A stretch of DNA of 39,656 nt from Candidatus Poribacteria bacterium (lineage in GTDB: Bacteria > Poribacteria > WGA-4E > WGA-3G), in the NCBI GenBank assembly GCA_003635185.1, contig PYJA01000078.1:27709-67364 (forward strand). The letters are read 5' to 3'. Under the pieces are notes generated by a model. It saw nothing but the letters and a program-made list of their open reading frames with translations. It was not told the DNA's origin and made no database searches. A program made the position numbers and the translations under genes. Of the stretch, positions 25,219-34,500 are shown in pieces; position 1 is the first letter of the stretch; every line of letters starts with the position of its first letter.

Positions 25219-26622
25219 TTAGGGCCAGTCGCCTGTGACTTCTTCAAATGGCGCGACCGGTTCAAATTCCTCGTTGTAATCCCCACCATTATGGCTAACC
25301 TCACATGAGCGGAGCCATTCGAGCAGAGTCTTACGGGTTTGCCCGATATATTCGCGTTGTTCATTTACCAAGTTGGTCGTTTCTGCGCGGTCTTTAATCA
25401 TGTCAAAACACAAATCCTGGCTGCCATCACTCGATAGGTTGGTCAAGCATTTATAACGGTTGTCCATCATTGCGATGGTCGGTGCGCCGAACATCGAGCC
25501 TTTTCCACTGTTGAACCGATACGGAATAGGAGTGGGGCGTTCTGTCATGTTTCCTTCAATGGTCGGTAGCAGACTGATGCCGTCAATCGGACGATTATCA
25601 GGCATTTCATATTCCATGACTTCGGCAATTGTTGGGAAGTAATCCAACGTGCTGCACGGCATTTCCACGACGCTCCCGGGGCCTGCATGCCCCGGCCAGT
25701 GCAATAGCGCGGGTACGCCCACGCCACCGTCAAACAAAGATCGTTTTCGTCCGCGCAAGCCGCCTGTTGATCCCCGGTTGCGGCCATCTCGACCTGTGCG
25801 CCCTTCGGGGCCGTTGTCCGAACAGAACCAGATCATGGTGTTTTGGGATACACCCCATGCTGCCAATGTGTGGGACAATCGTCCCACCTGATCGTCTATA
25901 GCGGTAATACAGCCGTAATAGTGCTGCTCATCTTCGCTGTAATCTGAATACATTGCACGATATTCCGGTCCAGCAACGACTGGGGTATGGGGTGCGTGAA
26001 ACCAGATTGTCGCAAAAAACGGTTCGACATTTTCAATAGCTTGTTCTATAAATGGAATCGCGCGATCCATCAATACCCGGGAATCGCATCCTTCCAGATT
26101 TTCCGTTGCCAGTTTTCCATTTTCGTAATACGGCGAGGCCCAGGGGCGGTCTAAACGCTTCCCGTTCCCCTGAATACCTACTGCAGGATCCCAGGTGGGA
26201 ACTGCATACTCCGTAGCAAAAGACGTATCGTAATCCCGCTCCCACGGTGGGGCGTAATTGCGTTTTGGATTACGATTGCGCTTGCCCGAATAATTCGGGT
26301 CCAGTGTACCCAGATGCCATTTGCCAAAATGTCCGGTGGCATACCCAAAGGATTTTAACATTCGCGCCAATGTTATTTCCTGAGCGGGTAGATGCCCGCG
26401 ATTGGCATGTGTTACGCCATATCGAAAATAATGTCGTCCGGTTAAACACGTACCGCGCGTTGGCGAACACACTGGCCCTCCTGCATAAAATCGCGTGAAT
26501 CGGATCCCATTGCTCGCGAGACGGTCTAAATTCGGGGTTTTGATTATCTCATTTCCGTTAAATCCTACATCGCCATATCCCAGGTCGTCACACATCATTA
26601 AGATTATATTGGGAGGGCTCAT
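25219..26622 (-). CDS. Sulfatase (arylsulfatase A family)
   Basis: A 467-aa sulfatase. The N-terminus has the metal-binding MMCDDLGYGD (Asp12, Asp13). The formylglycine motif C52-S-P-T-R56 is in GGPVCSPTRGTCLTGR, so an anaerobic or FGE-type modifying enzyme is needed for activity. Further motifs: HFGKWHLG, TIWFHAPHTP and CSDNGPEG. No signal peptide is present, which is unusual for an enzyme acting on external sulfated polysaccharides; it may act on imported small sulfate esters. It is monocistronic with its own promoter. Confidence 0.93.
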   Translation of the reverse strand: MSPPNIILMMCDDLGYGDVGFNGNEIIKTPNLDRLASNGIRFTRFYAGGPVCSPTRGTCLTGRHYFRYGVTHANRGHLPAQEITLARMLKSFGYATGHFGKWHLGTLDPNYSGKRNRNPKRNYAPPWERDYDTSFATEYAVPTWDPAVGIQGNGKRLDRPWASPYYENGKLATENLEGCDSRVLMDRAIPFIEQAIENVEPFFATIWFHAPHTPVVAGPEYRAMYSDYSEDEQHYYGCITAIDDQVGRLSHTLAAWGVSQNTMIWFCSDNGPEGRTGRDGRNRGSTGGLRGRKRSLFDGGVGVPALLHWPGHAGPGSVVEMPCSTLDYFPTIAEVMEYEMPDNRPIDGISLLPTIEGNMTERPTPIPYRFNSGKGSMFGAPTIAMMDNRYKCLTNLSSDGSQDLCFDMIKDRAETTNLVNEQREYIGQTRKTLLEWLRSCEVSHNGGDYNEEFEPVAPFEEVTGDWP

Positions 26623-26655
26623 CTTTTTGTCTCCATTTTTTTCCTTTATAGATAT

Positions 26656-26684
26656 AATCTATACGCAATCTGAATTAATGTCAA
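26656..26684 (-). promoter_or_regulatory. Predicted promoter of the sulfatase gene
   Basis: On the minus strand: TTGACA (26679-26684), 17-nt spacer, TAGATT (26656-26661), ending about 33 nt before the ATG. Confidence 0.58.
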
Positions 26685-26772
26685 GTTTTTTACATATCAA
26701 CCAGAGACATTCAATTGTTCAAGTTATCATAATTGGTGGGTGTTTCCAACCACGATAATCCTAACCTGGTAA

Positions 26773-26792
26773 GTGCGGTTTCCTAACCGCAC
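26773..26792. repeat. REP-like hairpin GTGCGGTT-TCCT-AACCGCAC
   Basis: Perfect 8-bp arms. The right side continues into a sequence close to the right arm of the 27065-27116 palindrome, including GCGTCAATTTA. Confidence 0.8.
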
Positions 26793-26869
26793 CTTATGCG
26801 TCAATTTAAGAAAATATTTCTTGTTCTAAAATCCTTCTGAATAGGCATGACGATTGGACTGCCCCACAT

Positions 26870-27038
26870 TTTAGTCCCGTAGGGACGATATGTTTATAGA
26901 AAAACGAAATAAACGCTCTTTAGTCCCGTAGGGACGATATGTCCAAAATATGTCGTTGGGATACACATATCGTCCCTACGGGACTAAAGACATATATACA
27001 TTTCATATCTATAAACATATCGTCCCTACGGGACTGAA
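26870..27038. repeat. Four copies of a 24-bp repeat forming nested inverted pairs
   Basis: The unit begins TTTAGTCCCGTAGGGACGA and ends TATGT. Copies 26870-26893 and 26919-26942 are forward; 26965-26988 is an exact inverted copy and 27015-27038 is inverted with one mismatch. The unit contains the palindrome GTCCC-GTA-GGGAC. The outer pair extends further (TTATAGA / TCTATAA). The whole block can fold on itself. Confidence 0.9.
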
Positions 27039-27064
27039 GACACTGCCACAATGGATTTACCCCT

Positions 27065-27116
27065 TAAATTGACGCTTATGGTGCGGTTAGGAAACCGCAC
27101 CATAAGCGTCAATTTA
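27065..27116. repeat. Perfect 24-bp-arm palindrome with AGGA loop
   Basis: Left arm 27065-27088 begins TAAATTGACGCTTATGG and ends GCGGTT; the loop is AGGA; the right arm is 27093-27116. All 24 pairs match. The inner part is the GGTTAGGAAACC core. Confidence 0.92.
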
Positions 27117-27130
27117 GCGTTGATTTAAAA

Positions 27131-27206
27131 GTAGCAGGCACGCTCCGCGTGCCGTCCGCCATACATTCTTTGGGAATATATACGGCACACGGCGTGTGCC
27201 TACTAC
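27131..27206. repeat. Pair of GC-rich hairpins inside an outer inverted repeat
   Basis: GGCACGC-TCC-GCGTGCC (27137-27153) and GGCACAC-GGC-GTGTGCC (27184-27200). The outer ends GTAGCAGGCAC and GTGCCTACTAC are near-perfect inverses of each other (10 of 11). Confidence 0.8.
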
Positions 27207-27261
27207 TTTGCATACCGATTTATCAGTGTTGAAAACGCCTCCCACAAGAGGTTATGTTCCT

Positions 27262-27298
27262 TAAATTGACGCCTGTGGTGCGGTTAGGAAACCGCACC
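27262..27298. repeat. Third TAAATTGACGC + GGTGCGGTT-AGGA-AACCGCACC element
   Basis: The left flank TAAATTGACGC is the same as in the 27065 element, but the right arm is shortened: pairing covers only the inner 9 bp. Confidence 0.8.
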
Positions 27299-27346
27299 TA
27301 CCGCCTGGGGTATATAGCAAGTGTTAAAAATTTGTCCGAAAAACCA

Positions 27347-27381
27347 AAAACTAAATAACCCTATCATAAAACTAAATAACC
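27347..27381. repeat. 14-bp direct repeat, 21-bp period
   Basis: AAAACTAAATAACC occurs at 27347-27360 and again at 27368-27381. The 21-bp period (two helix turns) is typical of tandem binding sites for a regulator. Confidence 0.7.
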
Positions 27382-27410
27382 TTGACGGTAGTATTTATAC
27401 AAATATGAAA

Positions 27411-27454
27411 AAAGAGAGGATAATGGTATAATAATTGAACATTATCCTCTCTTT
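27411..27454 (+). terminator. Hairpin with T-run upstream of the sigma-WD40 gene
   Basis: Arms AAAGAGAGGATAATG (27411-27425) and CATTATCCTCTCTTT (27440-27454) are perfect, with a 14-nt loop. CCTCTTTTTT follows, so it reads as a plus-strand terminator or attenuator ~85 nt before the gene. The loop contains TATAAT. Confidence 0.6.
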
Positions 27455-27549
27455 CCTCTTTTTTGAAAAAACTTGAGACTTTTTCACTTCAAGTCGCGTC
27501 ACTATATGTTGATGTGAAATGATGAACTTCTCATTTCCAGAGGTGACCA

Positions 27550-30500
27550 ATGAAAAATGCTGATGTTGAACTCATCCAACGTGTCCTTGATGGTGATGAT
27601 ACTGCGTTCTCCGCGCTTGTAAAAAAATATCAAGAGTCGGTTCACGCGTTAGCGTGGCGGAAAATTGGAGATTTCCACATTGCTGAGGACATCACACAGG
27701 AAACATTCCTGAAAGCGCATCAGAAACTATCAACGCTGAAGGAATCACAGTCTTTTGCAAGTTGGCTCTATGTGATAGCGTCGAACCGTTGCAAGGCATG
27801 GCTTCGTCAGAAACGTTTGCGAACGCAATCTTTGGAACACACCTGCGATGCAGAGTTGGAAAAGGCAACTTATTCCAATTATGTCATTGCGGAAAACGAA
27901 CGAGCATCAGTAGAAGCACAGCGTGAAGTCGTTAAAAAGTTGCTTGCGAAACTACAAGAGAGTGACCGCACGGTCATCACGCTCTACTACCTCGGGGGAA
28001 TGACGTATGAAGAGATAAGCAAGTTTTTAGGTGTATCGGTAAGTGCGATTAAGAATCGGCTCTACCGTGCCAGACAACGTTTACAAAAGGAGGAGACAAT
28101 GGTAAGAGAAGCTTTAGAGAATTACCAAATCTCACCGAACCTAACCGATAATATCATGCGAGAAGTCGCACGACTTAAACCTGCTGTGCCTTCTGGTGGT
28201 AAACCCGTGGTACCATGGGTCATTGGGGCATCAAGTTTAATATTGATTGCATTGATGCTTGGTATTAGTAGTCAATACTTGGTACGTTTCCAGAAACCTT
28301 ATAGTTTGGATGCACAAGCTGAGATGGCAGTTGAACTCATTGATGTACCTCTTGTGGAGAATCTTAATGTAAAACCGGATGTACGAACGCAGCTCGGAAG
28401 TCCCAATGCATCGGGTAAGAACAATGGATCCGGTCAGCAAACCGATGACGCCGCTTCGCTTGACTTAGACACGATTATCGCTAAGATAAAACACTACGAT
28501 AATGCTGTCACCTCCGTAACTGGTGATTTCATAATTGAACGTCATAGAAACTATAAGATTAGCAGAAATCAAACTGGTGATTTCAGCATCAAACGCGATA
28601 TAGAACCGACAATTGGTAGAAACGAATATAAATTGACGTTTGAAGGTGAGAAAGTTCGGGTAGATGGAGGAGCAGGAGGTTTCGGTCTGATTCAGTATTG
28701 GGATGGAAAACAACACTGGGAGGTATCTTCACCAAGTAATCTTATCTTCAAGGCTGAAATTAAACTGAATAAGGAGATTACAGTCTTGGAGAAGATCCAA
28801 CAAGCATTCAAACAGGTAGGCATTGAAATTGCTGACGATGCGCGCATTGTCAAAGGCGAGTTACAGAACAGTTACAGAGTCATTGAGAAAGATAAATCCT
28901 ACTTTGTCCTTTTTGTGGCAGAGACAATGGTGGAGGTTTATAAACACAATGTTGGATATGCTGTTCGACCGCATTGGGCGATCATGCCTTCTGACCAAGA
29001 TCCGAGGTTATGGCTCACCTTCCCAAATGATGCATCAGACAATACCTATCTATCGCAACCGCTTTGGCAATTGCTTGAAAAACATGAAAGTGAAATTATC
29101 GGAAGCGAGGTATTGGATGGCGAAAAGACAACCGTTATTCGTCTAACAAAACCTGCTCGGACCATTGGAGATCGCGAAATATCTCCTCAGCACTATAAAC
29201 TCTGGATTTCACATGACAAAGGTTTCCGTTTGGTAAAATCAGAAAGAGAGTACATTGAAGATGATCCGCTGGAATGGAGTCCCTTCAAAGCGGGTGTAAC
29301 CTATATCAATACCCGAAAAATTGAGTATCACGAATACCTACCAGATGTCTGGTTTCCTAAGAGAATTGAGGAGTCTATTGTTCCAAAAGAATCTTCGGAA
29401 AAACAGAATGGAGAGAATGTCCTATCCACAGACATATTTATCACGAAACAGTGTCAGCTAAATACCGATGTGAGTAAGTTGCTTCGTTTAGATATATCTA
29501 CGGATACATCTGTGTATGATTACAGTGTCGGTCACTCGCGCACAATAGGTGATCTCGAAACCAAACCGAATTTTCAGACGCAACCTGAAAGTTCCGATGT
29601 GCAGAATAAGAACAATGTGGCTGTGCAGGAAGTCTCGGATAAAGATACTCCAGATTCACAGCAATGGCACTTACCCGAAGGTGTTAAAGCCCGTCTTGGT
29701 AAAGGGGGAATAAATAAAATTGCGTATTCCCCGAATGGTAAGCAGCTCGCTGTTGCAAGTTCAATTGGCGTGTGGATCTATGATGCAGACAGTGGAAAAG
29801 AAATTGATCTGCTGACAGAACATACGGACTGGGTCCAGAGCATAGCATTCAATCCAAATGGAAACATACTGGCAAGTGGGAGTGATGATGGCAGCATACG
29901 CTTGTGGGATACGCGCACCAGCACACATCTTCGGACGATGACAGAGCATACGTCCCTGATCACGAACGTGGTCTTTAGTGGGGATGGCAAAATGCTGGCA
30001 AGTGCAAGTAGAGATAACACAATACGACTGTGGGATACGCAGACAGGCGAAAGCCATACAACTCTCAAGAGGCATACAGATAGGATTTTTAGTATCTGGC
30101 TCAGTGGGGATGGCACTACGTTGGCAAGTGCAAGTAGAGATAACACAATACGATTGTGGGATACGCAGACAGGCGAAGTCCGAAAAACCTTCGACCTTGA
30201 GCATACGGAGGAGATTTTGGAAATGGCGTTTAGTCCGGATGGAAAAACAATCGCTACTTGGGCTTTGGGTTGGGATACCCCCATCCGTTTGTGGGACGTG
30301 CAGACAGGTAAACTTCACAAAATGCTCAAAGGACAAGAAAGGGACGTTGTCTATGAAATGGCGTTCAGTCCGGATGGAAAAACGCTGGCAAGTGCAATGA
30401 ATGAAGGCACTGTCCGTTTATGGGATGCACAAATAGGTGAACGCCGCCGAATCCTTATAGGGCATACGCACGATGTCCTTAACGTGGTGTTTAGTCCGGA

Positions 30501-31470
30501 TGGAAAAACACTCGCTACTGGGAGTTATGATACGACTATTCGCGTGTGGGATACGCAAACTGGCAAACGTCAAAAAACGCTTAAAGGGTATATGAACGAA
30601 GTTTTAAGCGTGGTGTTCAGCCCGGATGGAAAAATGTTGGTAAATTCTATTGATGATGACATCATCCGTGTATGGGATGCACAGACAGGCGCACTTCACC
30701 GGACACTTAAAGATCAGCGTGAATCGGGGATCACGTGCTTAGCGTTCAGTTTCGACAATAAAACACTGGCAAGCAGCGGTTATGCTCGCGCTATCCGTCT
30801 ATGGGATGCCCAGACTGGCAAACCCCGCAAAACACTTGCAGGACATAAAGACACTGTCACAAGTTTAGCGTTCAGTCCAGATGGTAACACCCTGGCAAGT
30901 ACAAGTTGGGATAAAACCGTCCATTTGTATAATGTGCAGACGGGCGAACTCCGCGAAACTTTCGCAGGGCATACGGATTGGGTTATGAGCGTGGTGTTCA
31001 GTCCGGATGGTAAAACGCTCGCAAGTGGGAGTAAAGATACGACCGTCCGTTTATGGGATGTGCAGACAGGTGAACTTCTTAAAACCCTTACAGGACATAC
31101 GGGTGTTGTCTTTAGTGTGGCGTTCAGTCCGGATGGAAAAACACTCACAAGCGGGAGCCATGATGGCACTATCCGTGTGTGGGATGTGCAAACAGCGGAA
31201 CTCCTCAAAACCGTAGAGCATCTGAATGAAGTTTTAAGCGTGGCGTTCAGTCCAGATGGAAAAATACTGGCAAGTGGGAACGCGGATAACACCATCTATC
31301 TGTATAATATGCAGACAAGTCCAATCCAACAAATCCTTGTCCTTGTGGGGCATACAGACAAGGTTACGAATGTCGCGTTTAGTCCGGATGGAAAAACGCT
31401 TGTAAGCGGGAGTGCGGATGACACGTTGCTGTTATGGGAAATTACGCTTGACGCAACCCAACTTAAGTAA
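27550..31470 (+). CDS. Membrane-anchored ECF sigma factor fused to WD40 beta-propellers
   Basis: A 1306-aa single open frame; ribosome site AGAGGTGA. Residues ~8-90 form sigma region 2 (LVKKYQESVHALAWRKIGD, ITQETFLKAHQKL, SWLYVIASNRCKAWLR). Residues ~133-182 form region 4 (LQESDRTVITLYYLGGMTYE, then an HTH with SVSAIKNRLYRARQRL). A TM helix follows at ~222-244 (PWVIGASSLILIALMLGISS). Residues ~310-650 form a domain I do not recognise with confidence, possibly LolA-like. From ~717 to the end there are 14 WD40 repeats (AFSPDGKTLASGS.D.T.RLWD.QTG), enough for two seven-bladed propellers. The layout suggests one protein that senses a signal outside the cytoplasm and directs transcription. How RNA polymerase would be released from the membrane is unclear; proteolysis is one option. 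Confidence 0.88.
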   Translation: MKNADVELIQRVLDGDDTAFSALVKKYQESVHALAWRKIGDFHIAEDITQETFLKAHQKLSTLKESQSFASWLYVIASNRCKAWLRQKRLRTQSLEHTCDAELEKATYSNYVIAENERASVEAQREVVKKLLAKLQESDRTVITLYYLGGMTYEEISKFLGVSVSAIKNRLYRARQRLQKEETMVREALENYQISPNLTDNIMREVARLKPAVPSGGKPVVPWVIGASSLILIALMLGISSQYLVRFQKPYSLDAQAEMAVELIDVPLVENLNVKPDVRTQLGSPNASGKNNGSGQQTDDAASLDLDTIIAKIKHYDNAVTSVTGDFIIERHRNYKISRNQTGDFSIKRDIEPTIGRNEYKLTFEGEKVRVDGGAGGFGLIQYWDGKQHWEVSSPSNLIFKAEIKLNKEITVLEKIQQAFKQVGIEIADDARIVKGELQNSYRVIEKDKSYFVLFVAETMVEVYKHNVGYAVRPHWAIMPSDQDPRLWLTFPNDASDNTYLSQPLWQLLEKHESEIIGSEVLDGEKTTVIRLTKPARTIGDREISPQHYKLWISHDKGFRLVKSEREYIEDDPLEWSPFKAGVTYINTRKIEYHEYLPDVWFPKRIEESIVPKESSEKQNGENVLSTDIFITKQCQLNTDVSKLLRLDISTDTSVYDYSVGHSRTIGDLETKPNFQTQPESSDVQNKNNVAVQEVSDKDTPDSQQWHLPEGVKARLGKGGINKIAYSPNGKQLAVASSIGVWIYDADSGKEIDLLTEHTDWVQSIAFNPNGNILASGSDDGSIRLWDTRTSTHLRTMTEHTSLITNVVFSGDGKMLASASRDNTIRLWDTQTGESHTTLKRHTDRIFSIWLSGDGTTLASASRDNTIRLWDTQTGEVRKTFDLEHTEEILEMAFSPDGKTIATWALGWDTPIRLWDVQTGKLHKMLKGQERDVVYEMAFSPDGKTLASAMNEGTVRLWDAQIGERRRILIGHTHDVLNVVFSPDGKTLATGSYDTTIRVWDTQTGKRQKTLKGYMNEVLSVVFSPDGKMLVNSIDDDIIRVWDAQTGALHRTLKDQRESGITCLAFSFDNKTLASSGYARAIRLWDAQTGKPRKTLAGHKDTVTSLAFSPDGNTLASTSWDKTVHLYNVQTGELRETFAGHTDWVMSVVFSPDGKTLASGSKDTTVRLWDVQTGELLKTLTGHTGVVFSVAFSPDGKTLTSGSHDGTIRVWDVQTAELLKTVEHLNEVLSVAFSPDGKILASGNADNTIYLYNMQTSPIQQILVLVGHTDKVTNVAFSPDGKTLVSGSADDTLLLWEITLDATQLK

Positions 31471-31598
31471 TATGTTTATGTATCAGGGTGTGTCCAGTTT
31501 TTTGCACGCATAGGACATCTTTCTTGTTAACGGGCTGTGCCAAAAACTTTACCTACTCACAAAGACATCAAAGCCGTTATGAATTGTAGAAATTCTCG
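31471..31598. other. intergenic between convergent genes
   Basis: A 128-bp spacer with no clear terminator hairpin. Confidence 0.4.
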
Positions 31599-34500
31599 CT
31601 AATTATCTTGCACATTGTTAATTTTCAAATCTTCAAAGGGTTTTCCATCAACATCCGTAACCCGCAGATAGAATCCCCAACTCATCTCCTCATTGCAAAC
31701 CTTGACAAGGATAGTATTTTTGCCTGTCTTGAGCGTTACGGGAATAGTGTTTTTGTCAAGTATTGCTGATTGAGCGTTGGCATCCGCGAATACCTCTGTA
31801 CCATTTAGCCATATTTTTGATTGGTCATCACTACTAAATCGGAATAGCACTTCTCGTTCATCAGGAGAGGTTACGGTTGCCATTGCGTAGGAAACACGCC
31901 AATTGACATCCTCACCGAAATCAATAAAGCCGTTTAAAGCAGCATCCGTAAACTTTTTCCAACTTATCTGCTCGTTGACACCTTCATACTTTGCGGTGAG
32001 ATCAATCTGCATTGTGCCTTCCGGGATGTATTTCGTATTGTATCCGATTCCCACCGTGTTATCAAATGGTCCAAGAACCAGCCATGCATTCTCATGAATG
32101 ATGCCGGTTTGTCGAATTTGTTCCATTGCCTTATCGGGCATGTCATTTTTACTATAGTATTCAGCAAGGCCGAGGTTTACGTTTACGTGGAAGATCGGTT
32201 TGGTGGGAGGCGGCGCGTTCAGCAACTCATCAGCGTTTTTGAACTTCAAATCTTTAAACGGATTACCGTCCGCATCCGTAAGCCGCATAAAAAAATACGT
32301 ATATACTTCTGCATTGCAGACCTTGAGGAGAATAGTGTTTTCTCCTTGCTTCAGGGTAACAGGAACGATGTAGCGGTCAACTTGTGCCCCACTCATTCTG
32401 TCATGCCTAAAGACCTCTTTTCCGTTTAACCAGACTATTCCTTGGTCATCGCTATCAAATCGGATTGTAATATCACGTTCATCAGGTGAAGAGACAATTG
32501 CCCATGTATAAGTTGCAGTCCAATCAATGTCACTGCCGAGCCAGATCATTCCATCTATTTTGTTGTCATCCACTTTTTGCCAACGAATGAGTTTATCTTT
32601 TCCATAATACTTTGCAGTTGTGTCAATTTGTGTGATCTCCTCTGGGATGTAAGCGATATAGGGACCCATATTATCCTTATTGTCGAATGGACCTAAGGTA
32701 ATCCAACAAGTTTCAGGAATAAAACCGGTTTTTAAAAGGTAGTTTTCCGCTTTCTCAGGCATATTATTTTCACTATAAAATTGCGCTAAAGTCCGGTAGA
32801 CATTTGCACGAGAACTTGAATTTCCCACTGGAATGGCATTCGTCAATGCTTCCAACATTTGGACGTAACGTTCCTTGTCATTGGCATTCTTGATTGCTTC
32901 AGCGATTTCCTCCCAAAACATATCCGCATAATGCTCGTCGGATATGAGATTTAACGCATGTTTGAAATGTTTTAGTGCCTCATCATAAAGTCCATTGGCA
33001 ACACATGCACGTCCAAGGGTTGCGGGATAGTCATAACTTGAACCTGTATTTTTTAAGAACGCACGTTTCGCGAAATTTAGGGCAGTTTCTGGATAAAGTC
33101 CTTTGTCAAGAAGCTTATCAGCAAAATTACGATAACTGTATGCGCTTTGTGCGCTGTTGAGGGCTTTCTGCCGAATTTGTAACCACTTATCATAAGCGAG
33201 TTCAGCTTTTTCGGAATCACCTGCTTTTTTGTAGAGATCCCCTAAAAGTTCGTGCAGGACAGCACTATCATCCATTTTCGCCAATTTTTGACGTATCTCT
33301 TCAAGGAAAGCGATCCGTTTGTTTTCTTGCCCTTCATCAGCGTAAAGTTCGATAATAGCGCGAATTGCAGAATCATGTTCACTTTGTTTTAGAGAGGCAT
33401 CCAATGCCTGACGATATACCTTTTCGGCATCAGAAGTACGATCAGATTTGATATGGGATTTCGCCAATAGGTCATAGAGTTGGTACGAGGTGGGTTTAAG
33501 TTCAACTGCTTTTCGATATGCGGATGTGGACTTCGCCAATTGATTCAGTCTCAAACTCTCGAAAACTGGACGGGTATAAGGTTCAAGTTTTACATTTCCA
33601 ATGAATATACCATCATTTTTATTACGTGAAGTATCGAAAATTCTACCTTCCGTTTCTTCGTCAAATTTCCAGTATCCGACTAAACCAGGCTCTTCCTCGT
33701 TTAACTGCCTGTTCATATCAGAAGAAATCTCAATTGCAGTGCGTGCGATGTTCCAGATACGCACCTCATCAATTAATCCGTTAAAAGAGGCATGGGTATC
33801 GATTTCTTCTTGAGTCCACCCAATTCGGAGGGGCAGTTTGCTATTATATATACTTTTCACGTCCTTAAAATCTCTACTACCCGCCTCAATTCCATCAATG
33901 AAAAGTTTGATGATGTCGTTCTCCGTATCTACAACACCTGCAATGTGGTGCCAAGTGTTGAGTTCAATAATACCTTTTGAAGAAAAAATAGATGCGTCAC
34001 TCTCTCCATCGGGTGATGCGGCAAATTGAATCGACCGATCATCTTTAAGACTTAGGAAAAAACTTCGTTTCTTGAAATTGGAATCCCTTTCATCAGTTTT
34101 GGAAATTATAGGTGCATAATCTTCAGGAAAATTGATCGTTTTCAACCATGCTGATACCGTCACCTGTCCTGTAATGTTGTTTAGGGTTTCACTATTGTCG
34201 ATTTCAACAAAACTCCTATTTCCGTCGAGGGTAAGTGCAGTGTCTTCAATAACTTCACCCGTCTCACGTCTCTCTAATGGAAGATTTTGATAAAGTTCTC
34301 CAAGTTTTTTGTGCCACTGTGAGTTTTCTGGCTCAAGTGCGGAGAGGCTTTCATATTGGACAACAGCTTCTTTAATTTTATCAGTAGCTTCGTAACTTTC
34401 AGCAAGTTTTGAAATGCGTTCAGGATCGTCGGGATTCTCTTCAACCTTCTTCAGTTGTTCGGGTATCCATTTTTCAAAAAGTTTTCCCTCCTTAGCGATC

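Larger units (their letters stand above)
26685..27549. other. Non-coding repeat-rich region
   Basis: About 0.87 kb without a credible gene. It holds, in order, a GTGCGGTT-TCCT-AACCGCAC hairpin, four copies of a 24-bp element in two orientations, a 24-bp-arm palindrome, a pair of GC-rich hairpins, another GGTTAGGAAACC palindrome, a 14-bp direct repeat and a hairpin before the sigma-WD40 gene. Each is listed separately. Confidence 0.8.

Noticed and set aside
26870-27038. CRISPR array
   Set aside because: The four 24-bp copies occur in both orientations with gaps of 25, 22 and 26 bp, the repeat is itself palindromic, and no cas gene is near.
29761-30336. 191-codon minus-strand frame inside the WD40 region
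   Set aside because: Its repetitive look mirrors the WD40-coding repeats on the other strand; no start signals.
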